From Chloroflexota bacterium (lineage in GTDB: Bacteria > Chloroflexota > Anaerolineae > Anaerolineales > UBA4823), in NCBI GenBank assembly GCA_023395675.1, contig JAEWYL010000287.1, forward strand, positions 1 to 9,480: 9,480 nt of DNA. Direction: 5' to 3'. Position numbers and translations under genes: made by a program. Below the pieces are notes generated by a model. It saw only the letters and a program-made list of their open reading frames with translations, had not been told where the DNA came from and searched no databases. Numbering within the stretch: position 1 is the first letter of the stretch; each line of letters starts with the position of its first letter. Positions 1 to 5,604 of this stretch are shown here, in pieces.

Positions 1-1
1 C

Positions 2-280
2 AACCCGGTCAAGTCGGACGTGCGCTCCGCCCGCCCGGCGGGGAAGCTCTTCCGCTGGAACGGCGCCCTGTACCGCCCGGCGCAGGACTGCTCCGCCACC
101 TACGGCGCGGCGGTCTCCCTCAACCGCATCCTGCGCCTGGACCAGGACTGCTACGAGGAACAGGAGGTCTCGAAAATCCTGCCTCGCTGGCGCCCCGGGC
201 TGATCAGCACCCATACCTTCAATGCGGACGGAGAGCTGACGGTGGTGGACGCCCTGCACAAACGGAGGAGGCTGTTCTGA
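2..280 (+). CDS. C-terminal part of a GINT1-like (glucosamine inositolphosphorylceramide transferase 1-type) domain protein, 5' truncated by window
   Basis: Only the last 92 codons and the TGA stop (278-280) are inside the window; the reading frame is open back to base 2. The visible residues include NPVKSDVRSARPAG, then GALYRPAQDCSATYG, then a THTFNADGELTVVDAL motif near the end. From memory this pattern (NPV.SDVR.ARPAG, LYRPAQDCS..YG, THT.N..G.LTV.D) matches the bacterial relatives of the plant GINT1 N-terminal domain, often found fused to or beside glycosyltransferases and formyltransferases. The fold resembles five-bladed glycosidase-like propellers, so the role may be sugar binding or sugar transfer. 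The stop overlaps by one base the start of the downstream GT4 gene, so the two are probably co-transcribed and translationally coupled. The full domain layout and exact activity cannot be judged from the fragment. Confidence 0.72.
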   Translation, partial: NPVKSDVRSARPAGKLFRWNGALYRPAQDCSATYGAAVSLNRILRLDQDCYEEQEVSKILPRWRPGLISTHTFNADGELTVVDALHKRRRLF

Positions 281-1536
281 TGAGCCCGGCACACCCGCTC
301 AAAGTGGCCCACATCTGCACCGTGGACATCTCGCTGCGCTATATGCTGCTCAACCAGATGCTGAACATCCGGGAGGCGGGCTACCACGTCAGCGGCATTT
401 CTGCGCCCGGTCCCGAGATCGAAGCGGTGCGCGCGGCCGGCGTCCCCTATTTCCCGGTCCCCCTGACGCGCAACTTCACCCCCGCCGCGGACCTGAAGGC
501 CCTGTGGCAGCTCTACCGCATCCTGCGCCGGGAGCGCTTCACCATCGTCCATACGCACACGCCCAAAGCCGGGCTGCTGGGCCAGCTCGCGGCCCGCATG
601 GCGGGCGTGCCGGTGGTGGTGAACACCGTGCACGGCTTTTATTTCCACGAGCGCATGCGCCCGTTCTGGCGGCGCTTCTACATCAGCATGGAGCAGGTCG
701 CCGCCCTGTGCTCGGACCTCATCCTCTCGCAGAACCGGGAGGATATCGAGACCGCCGTGCGCGAGCGCATCTGCCGGGCGGAGAAGATCAAGTACCTGGG
801 CAACGGGTTCGATATCCGGGCTTTCGAGCAGGCCGCGGTGGACGCCGGCACCCTGAACCGCAAGCGGGAGGAGCTTGGGATCCCGCCCGGGGCGCGGGTG
901 GCCGGTTTTGTGGGCCGGCTGGTGGCCGAGAAGGGCATCCTGGAGCTGCTGGAGGCCGGGCGCAGCCTCGTTCAGCGCTGCCCGGACCTGCGGCTGCTGA
1001 TCGTGGGGCCGCTGGACAATGACAAACCCGACGCCCTGACCCCCGAGATCGCCCGCCAGTACGGGTTGGAGCAGGTCTGCATCTTCACCGGGCGGCGGGA
1101 CGATATGCCCGAGCTGTACGCGCTGATGGATGTGCTCGTGCTCCCCTCCCACCGCGAAGGTTTTCCGCGCACGCCGATGGAGGCCTCGCTCATGGGGGTG
1201 CCCTCCGTGGTCACCGACGTGCGCGGCTGCCGGGAGGCGGTGGAGCACGGGCGCAACGGGCTGGTGGCGCCCTTTGGCGACGTCCCCGCCCTGGCGCAGG
1301 CGATCCTGGCCGTGCTGGAAGACGGCGAGCTGGCCCGGCGCCTGGGGGAGACCGGGCGGCAGATGGCGCGCGAGCGCTTTGACGAGCGCTGCGTGTTCCA
1401 GACCGTGAAAAACGAGTACGCCCGCCTGCTGGGGCAGAAGGGTCTGCGCGCGCCGCAGACCGAGGCCGGAGAGCGGCTGCCTTCCGGCGCGCTCGAGGGG
1501 GTTGAACTGCTCGACCGGTATCAGACGAGGGTTTAG
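280..1536 (+). CDS. Glycosyltransferase family 4 (GT-B fold)
   Basis: This 418-residue retaining GT4-type enzyme has the usual family length. It should transfer a sugar from a nucleotide-sugar donor to a growing lipid-linked glycan at the cytoplasmic face. The N-terminal Rossmann-like half (about residues 6-180) includes THTPKAG (92-98) and NTVHGFYFHE (115-124), typical of GT4 proteins acting on undecaprenyl-linked sugars. The C-terminal half holds the donor site: GRLVAEKG (212-219), HREGFPRTPMEAS with the catalytic-pair spacing E293-x7-E301, and GxxGLVAPFGD (324-334). The start ATG overlaps the previous stop (TGATG) and has a strong Shine-Dalgarno GGAGGAGG at 264-271. There is no signal peptide or clear transmembrane span, in keeping with a peripheral cytoplasmic protein. 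The last 30 residues are a variable tail. Family assignment is firm; donor and acceptor are unknown. Confidence 0.93.
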   Translation: MSPAHPLKVAHICTVDISLRYMLLNQMLNIREAGYHVSGISAPGPEIEAVRAAGVPYFPVPLTRNFTPAADLKALWQLYRILRRERFTIVHTHTPKAGLLGQLAARMAGVPVVVNTVHGFYFHERMRPFWRRFYISMEQVAALCSDLILSQNREDIETAVRERICRAEKIKYLGNGFDIRAFEQAAVDAGTLNRKREELGIPPGARVAGFVGRLVAEKGILELLEAGRSLVQRCPDLRLLIVGPLDNDKPDALTPEIARQYGLEQVCIFTGRRDDMPELYALMDVLVLPSHREGFPRTPMEASLMGVPSVVTDVRGCREAVEHGRNGLVAPFGDVPALAQAILAVLEDGELARRLGETGRQMARERFDERCVFQTVKNEYARLLGQKGLRAPQTEAGERLPSGALEGVELLDRYQTRV

Positions 1537-1539
1537 GGT

Positions 1540-3231
1540 ATGGTTACTGGTAGAAAAGGGGAGGTTTACAACCAGGAGGTCGGCATCCGGCCCCTGTATG
1601 CCGGACTGGCTGCCGTGTGGGAGAAGGCCGCGCTGGCCCTGTTCCTGATGGGTTTCGCCGTCCACGCGCTCTACCTGAACGTGACGGCTGAGGACGCCTT
1701 CATCACCTTTCGCTTTGCGCGCAACCTGGTCCGCGGGGCGGGGCTGGTCTGGAATGCCGGCGAAAGCCCGGTGGAAGGCTACACCAATTTCCTGTGGCTG
1801 CTCGTCTCCGCCCTGGTGATCCGCCTCGGGCTGGATGCGGCCCTGCTGACCCAGATCCTGGGGGTGCTGGCGAGCCTGGCCGCGCTCGTCCTGGTCTACC
1901 GCTTCGCCCGGGACGTCCTGCGCCTGCCCCCGGCTCCGGCCCTGGCGGCCCCGGGCCTGCTGGCCCTGTCCGGGCCCTTCGCCGCCTGGGCCGCCAGCAG
2001 CATGGAGACGAACCTGTTCGCCCTGCTGGTCCTGTTGGGGTGCTATTTCTTCTGCCTGTGGGTGCAGCGCAGCAGCCTGCCCCACCTGCTGGCCGCCCAG
2101 GGTGCGCTCCTGGCGGCGACCCTCACCCGGCCCGAAGGCCTGCTGGTGTACGCCGTGCTGGCCGGGGCCGGCTTCTTCCTGGCCCTGTACCGTCCCGGGC
2201 GGCCGGCGCTGGGCCGCTACCTGGCGGCTCTGCTGGTGTACCTGGTCCCCTTCGCGGTGTATTTCCTGTGGCGCTACGCCTATTTCGGCTACCTCCTGCC
2301 GAATACCTACTACGCCAAAACGGGCGGGGGTCTGGCCCAGTACCTGCGAGGGGCGAAATACAGCCTGCTTTTCTTCGTGCTCTTCATCCTGCCGCTCGCC
2401 CCCCTGCCCCTGGGCCTCCTGTGGGAGCGCGGGGCGGCGAACAGCCTGCGCCCGCCCCGCAGTCTGCGCGCCCTGCGGGATAGGGTCGCAGAGAATATCG
2501 GGGCGAGCGTCTGCCTGGCGGTCATCCTGGTCTACAGCGCCTATATCGTCTACGTGGGCGGGGATTACATGGCCATGTTCCGCTTCTACGTCCCCCTCCT
2601 GCCGCTGATCTACCCGCTCGCCGGCCTGCTGGCCTGGAAGCTCTACCAGCAGGTATCCGCCTCGGTCCACAAGCGCGGCGCAATCCCCTGGATCCTGCTC
2701 GCCGCCGCCGCGTTGACCTTCCTGCACTCCACCCCCCTGGAGCAGGGCCTGTACGAGACGCCCTGGTTCATGCACGGCACCTACCGGGGGGTGCAGCACG
2801 AGCGCTGGCACGTGGCCCGCAACCGCCTGGCGGGCGAATTCTTCCGCCGCCTGCGCCGCAGCGACGACGAAAGCCTGGCGGTGCTGGGCATCGGCATTAT
2901 CCCCTACGTCACCGATATGAAGGTCTACAGCTTCCACGGGATCGTAGACCCCCAGATCGCCCACCGCCCGACGAAAAAAACCATCGGCGCGGGCGTGTCG
3001 GGCCACGAAAAAGTGGATTTCGTCTCGGTGATCCTGAAAAAGCCGACCTATATCATGGTGGATACGGGCGACCTGTACCCGGAGGCGCAGCCCTTCCCCG
3101 ATTATCCCGACGAGATTGACGCTTTTGTGCGCCAGCATTACGAGCTCAAGGCCGCCTGGCTTCACGACCGCGTGAACCGGGAGGCGGGCTTCCTGATGTA
3201 CCTGGAGCTCAAAGAGCGGCCTGGCAGATAA
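1540..3231 (+). CDS. GT-C fold membrane glycosyltransferase (AftB/LphB-like)
   Basis: This 563-residue integral membrane protein has roughly 9-11 hydrophobic spans between residues 28 and 395 and a soluble extracytoplasmic C-terminal domain. GT-C enzymes use polyprenyl-phosphate sugars and act on the outer face of the membrane. The first loop carries the acidic catalytic-type motif AEDAFITFRFARN (E51, D52), followed by GLVWNAGESPVEGYTNFLW (68-86). Later landmarks are SSMETN (153-158), TRPEG (196-200), PNTYYAK (254-260) and GGDYMAMFRFYVPLLPL (340-356). The C-terminal domain has IIPYVTDMKVYSFHGIVDP (453-471). This set resembles the arabinofuranosyltransferase AftB and Legionella LphB relatives, a similarity recalled rather than computed. 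It starts 3 bases after the GT4 stop, with GAGGG at 1527-1531 as ribosome site, so it belongs to the same operon. The sugar transferred cannot be told. Confidence 0.85.
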   Translation: MVTGRKGEVYNQEVGIRPLYAGLAAVWEKAALALFLMGFAVHALYLNVTAEDAFITFRFARNLVRGAGLVWNAGESPVEGYTNFLWLLVSALVIRLGLDAALLTQILGVLASLAALVLVYRFARDVLRLPPAPALAAPGLLALSGPFAAWAASSMETNLFALLVLLGCYFFCLWVQRSSLPHLLAAQGALLAATLTRPEGLLVYAVLAGAGFFLALYRPGRPALGRYLAALLVYLVPFAVYFLWRYAYFGYLLPNTYYAKTGGGLAQYLRGAKYSLLFFVLFILPLAPLPLGLLWERGAANSLRPPRSLRALRDRVAENIGASVCLAVILVYSAYIVYVGGDYMAMFRFYVPLLPLIYPLAGLLAWKLYQQVSASVHKRGAIPWILLAAAALTFLHSTPLEQGLYETPWFMHGTYRGVQHERWHVARNRLAGEFFRRLRRSDDESLAVLGIGIIPYVTDMKVYSFHGIVDPQIAHRPTKKTIGAGVSGHEKVDFVSVILKKPTYIMVDTGDLYPEAQPFPDYPDEIDAFVRQHYELKAAWLHDRVNREAGFLMYLELKERPGR

Positions 3232-3248
3232 ATGCGCTGCCGGTATGT

Positions 3249-3267
3249 GCTGCGGCCCCGCCGCAGC
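3249..3267 (+). other. GC hairpin just after the GT-C stop codon
   Basis: An 8-bp perfect stem GCTGCGGC (3249-3256) pairs with GCCGCAGC (3260-3267) around a CCC loop, and three G-T wobbles can extend it outward. It begins 18 bases after the TAA at 3229-3231. No T-run follows, so it is not a canonical intrinsic terminator. It could stabilise the 3' end of the upstream transcript or be a weak or Rho-assisted terminator. Confidence 0.4.
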
Positions 3268-3322
3268 GTGCACCGCTCACTGCATCAGGACCGCAAGCTT
3301 CAATCCGAAAAGTTTAGTTGTT

Positions 3323-3422
3323 ATGGGAGGCGCCGAAGACGCCTCACACACTCAGGTTGTGAATTTGTGTTGTGGGTGAAACCGGCGGCTTCGCCCGTTT
3401 CACCCGCAGCACAGCCTCCCGT
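3323..3422 (+). promoter_or_regulatory. Candidate structured leader RNA / attenuator upstream of the Wzy-like gene
   Basis: Base-pairing read directly from the sequence suggests a closed RNA domain. The closing stem pairs 3323-3331 (A, U, GGGAGGC) with 3414-3422 (GCCUCCC, G, U), nine pairs with one G-U. Inside is a long hairpin: 3374-3382 GGGTGAAAC with 3397-3405 GTTTCACCC, a C-C mismatch, then GGCG/CGCC around a GCTT loop (3388-3391). It is extended outward by 3366-3373 with 3406-3413, which includes two G-U pairs. A small TCACA/TGTGA hairpin lies at 3344-3362. A competing local hairpin, GAGGCG (3327-3332) with CGCCTC (3340-3345), would break the closing stem. The U-rich stretch 3422-3430 follows the closing stem at once. 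Mutually exclusive pairings plus a U-rich tail 28 bases before the next start resemble an attenuator or riboswitch expression platform. No known riboswitch or JUMPstart/ops sequence was recognised. The regulatory function is inference. Confidence 0.4.
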
Positions 3423-3449
3423 TATTTTCTAGAGAACCACTTAAGCGAA

Positions 3450-4877
3450 ATGATCCAAATTCAGGGAAGGCTCTGGAACCGCAGGCTGGTATACACGCTG
3501 ATCATCGCCCTGGGGCTGCTCCTGGCCGCCGGACTGGGGGCGGCGGCGGCGCGGCTGGGCGAGAACGGCGGGACGGTCCTGCTCGGGGTGGTCGCCCTCC
3601 CGGTCGTGGGCCTGCTGCTTTTCACCAACCCGGGCCTGGGCCTTTACAGCATCACCCTGACCCTGCCCATCGAGGAGCTGATCCCCGGGATCGGCGGGGC
3701 GACCGGGACGCGCCTGCTGGGCATGGTGGTGTTCGCGGTCTGGTTGGGGCGCAAGCTGTTCCTGCTCGAATCCTGGCGGCCCATCCTGCGCCAGCCCGTG
3801 ATCCTGGCCGGGGCGGCCTTCCTGGTGCTCATCTTCGCCTCCAACCTGTGGGCCGACGACGCCTCCCTGGTGCTGGTGGGGCTTTTCTCGCAGGTGCAGC
3901 TCTTTTTCCTGCTGGTGATGGCGTACGACCTGACCCGCTCCTGGAAGCAGGCTGACCTGCTGGCCCGGCTCCTGCTCATCAGCGGGCTGATCGCCTGCTT
4001 CTTCACCCTGAACCAGTACTTTATCGAGGGGGCCAAGCGCGCCGGGGACGGGATCGCCGGGGGGATTAATTACACCGCCTCCTTCCTGGTCACCATCCTG
4101 CCGCTGGCTTTTTACCTGCTGCGCTCCCGCCGGGGCTCCTGGCTGAAATTCTTCAGTCTGCTCTATATCGTCCTGGGGACGGTGGCAGTGACGGTGACCT
4201 TCTCCCGCACCAGTTATATCTTCCTGGCCCTGACGGTGGCGGCGCACTACGGGCAGACCATCCGGGCCCGTTCGGGCCGCGCCTGGATCGTGGTCCTGAC
4301 CCTGCTGGCGGTGGCGCTGCCCTTCTTCCTGCCCGGCGAGGCGGTCAGCACCCGGCTGCAGTCCATCTCGCCGGTGGTCAGTCAGTGGCTCGGCAGCCTG
4401 GAGGGCAACCGGGAGGTCAACGACGTGCGCGCCTATTCCTGGCGCGTGGGCCTGGAGATGTTCCGCCGCGACCCGCTGTTCGGAGCCGGATACAACAACT
4501 ACGGCACCCTCTTCCTCACCTACCAGGTAGACCTTCCCGGCTCGCCGCAGATCTTCACCGACCCGCGCAGCCCGCACAGCAGCTTCATCGGCATCGCCTC
4601 GGAGCTGGGGCTGGCGGGCATCCTGCTCTGGGTCGCCCTGCTGGGGATCGCCTTCCGCGACCTGCTGCGGGCCGGGCGCGCTTTGAAGCAGGCCGGGGAA
4701 TACGACCGCTATTTTCTGGTCCAGGCCATCGGGTTTATGCTGCTCTTGCAGGTCCTGTACGGTTGGGCCCTGAACACGCACATGAACAAGAATTTCTGGC
4801 TCATATTGGGAATGGCAGCCGTGCTTTCCAACCTCTCCCGCGCTTCTGCGGGGGAAGAGGCTGAGGCTGTTGAGTAG
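3450..4877 (+). CDS. O-antigen ligase / polysaccharide polymerase-like membrane protein (Wzy/WaaL family)
   Basis: This is a 475-residue polytopic protein with about 11-12 hydrophobic segments, starting with one at residues 13-34. The family polymerises or ligates lipid-linked glycans on the outer face of the membrane. Family landmarks are FSRTSYIFLAL (251-261), the large extracytoplasmic loop (about 292-382) with WRVGLEMFRRDPLFGAGYNN (331-350), and PHSSFIGIASELGLAGILLW (375-394). The last is the characteristic His-containing end of the O-antigen ligase domain. I chose ATG 3450 because the hydrophobic N-terminus follows directly. An in-frame GTG at 3372 would add 26 non-hydrophobic residues encoded inside a strong hairpin. 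No good Shine-Dalgarno precedes 3450, so translation may be weak or leaderless-like. The structured leader upstream may control it. Whether it acts as polymerase or as ligase cannot be decided. Confidence 0.85.
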   Translation: MIQIQGRLWNRRLVYTLIIALGLLLAAGLGAAAARLGENGGTVLLGVVALPVVGLLLFTNPGLGLYSITLTLPIEELIPGIGGATGTRLLGMVVFAVWLGRKLFLLESWRPILRQPVILAGAAFLVLIFASNLWADDASLVLVGLFSQVQLFFLLVMAYDLTRSWKQADLLARLLLISGLIACFFTLNQYFIEGAKRAGDGIAGGINYTASFLVTILPLAFYLLRSRRGSWLKFFSLLYIVLGTVAVTVTFSRTSYIFLALTVAAHYGQTIRARSGRAWIVVLTLLAVALPFFLPGEAVSTRLQSISPVVSQWLGSLEGNREVNDVRAYSWRVGLEMFRRDPLFGAGYNNYGTLFLTYQVDLPGSPQIFTDPRSPHSSFIGIASELGLAGILLWVALLGIAFRDLLRAGRALKQAGEYDRYFLVQAIGFMLLLQVLYGWALNTHMNKNFWLILGMAAVLSNLSRASAGEEAEAVE

Positions 4878-4885
4878 GGGTAAAC

Positions 4886-4894
4886 AGAGAGGAG
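4886..4894 (+). promoter_or_regulatory. Strong ribosome binding site for the 51-residue ORF
   Basis: AGAGAGGAG ends six bases before ATG 4901. It is the best Shine-Dalgarno match in this part of the window. Because the gap after the Wzy-like stop (4877) is only 23 bases, it fixes the start of the small ORF and argues that the ORF is translated. Confidence 0.7.
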
Positions 4895-4900
4895 TCTGTC

Positions 4901-5056
4901 ATGTATGTAGATCCAAATACCGGGGGGATGCTTTTCCAACTGCTGGCCGTGTTTTTTGGGCTGATCTCCGGGGCGGTGCTGCTCTTCTCGGGCCGCATCC
5001 GGATGTTCATCGGGCGCATCCGGCGCTCCCTGCGCAGCCGGGATAAGCGCGCATGA
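4901..5056 (+). CDS. 51-residue single-span membrane microprotein
   Basis: The protein starts MYVDPNTGGMLFQ, has one hydrophobic segment (about 11-30) and ends in a basic tail rich in Arg (32-51). By the positive-inside rule the short N-terminus would face outward and the tail the cytoplasm. I recall similar small proteins with a Y-[IV]-D-P-x-T-G-x-[ML]-[LF]-Q start near glycan and sulfatase-like genes; no function has been assigned that I know of. Support for a real gene: a strong ribosome site, a stop overlapping the next start by four bases (ATGA at 5053-5056), and a sensible membrane topology. It may be a small subunit or scaffold for the membrane protein and exported enzyme encoded next. 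Easily missed by annotation length cut-offs. Confidence 0.8.
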   Translation: MYVDPNTGGMLFQLLAVFFGLISGAVLLFSGRIRMFIGRIRRSLRSRDKRA

Positions 5057-5604
5057 GCCTGGCCTTTCTGCGGGACCGCCTGCCGGCGCGGCGGGAGATG
5101 CTGCTGGTCTTTGCCCTGTGCTTCACCCTGGTCTACGGCTGGTCCATGCTGACCTTTTTCAACTACCTGCCCGGCTGGATGATGTACCTGAACGGGTGGG
5201 ATATTCTGGGCCTCTTCGCCTACAACCAGGTTTTCGCCCTGCTGGAGAGCGCGGCCGTCTTCGCGCTGCTCCTGCTGCTCAGCGCGCTGCTGCCCGCGGC
5301 CCTGCTCAGGCGCAGCTTCCTTCCCCTGGGGAGCGTGATGCTGGTCCTGGCGGCCGCGGCGGCCGTTTTCCTGCATTTCTGGGGGCAGGTGCCTCTCTGG
5401 CCCTCCAAAACCCTGATCCTGGGACTGCTCGCCTACCTGGCCGCCGTGGGGGCCGCCTGGGCGGCCTTCCGGCGCTTTGACGGCCTGGGGCGGGCCATCG
5501 AGGCCTTCCTCAACCGGGTCGTCCTGCTGATGTACCTGTACCTGCCCCTGGTGGCCGTGGGTGTGGCGCTGGTGGTCGTGCGCAACCTGATGGGAGTTTT
5601 CTGA
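5053..5604 (+). CDS. Five-span integral membrane protein of unknown function
   Basis: I do not recognise the family. The 183 residues contain five hydrophobic spans: about 16-38, 59-84, 91-110, 119-139 and 155-177. A basic N-terminus (R7, R10, R13, R14) suggests an inside start. The first outer loop is aromatic-rich (FFNYLPGWMMYLNGWD, 35-50), with further aromatic and polar residues at HFWGQVPLWPSKT (108-120). Both would lie on or near the membrane surface. The gene is locked into its neighbours: its start overlaps the microprotein stop by four bases, and its stop overlaps the sulfatase-like start by one base (TGATG). Translation is therefore probably coupled, and a physical complex or shared pathway with the exported enzyme is plausible. 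A transporter, scaffold or lipid-substrate presenter are all possible; nothing in the sequence decides between them. Confidence 0.85.
   Translation: MSLAFLRDRLPARREMLLVFALCFTLVYGWSMLTFFNYLPGWMMYLNGWDILGLFAYNQVFALLESAAVFALLLLLSALLPAALLRRSFLPLGSVMLVLAAAAAVFLHFWGQVPLWPSKTLILGLLAYLAAVGAAWAAFRRFDGLGRAIEAFLNRVVLLMYLYLPLVAVGVALVVVRNLMGVF

Noticed and set aside
151..3273. 1040-codon open frame on the - strand across two + strand genes
   Set aside because: Its translation is low-complexity, rich in Gln, Gly, His, Arg and Ala, as expected from the complement of high-GC third positions. It covers parts of three well-supported + strand genes, with motifs intact on the + strand.
3299..3327. Possible promoter with TTCAAT and TATGGG spaced 17 bases
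   Set aside because: Each hexamer matches consensus at only three of six positions; too weak to annotate.
3232..3432. 66-codon ORF starting directly after the GT-C stop
   Set aside because: Its ATG abuts the TAA, but it has no ribosome site of its own. The product is Arg-rich without a domain, and the DNA is dominated by hairpins, so a leader RNA explains it better.
3441..4781. 446-codon open frame on the - strand opposite the Wzy-like gene
   Set aside because: It is Gln/Gly/Pro-rich with no recognisable domain. It mirrors the codon pattern of the hydrophobic + strand protein.
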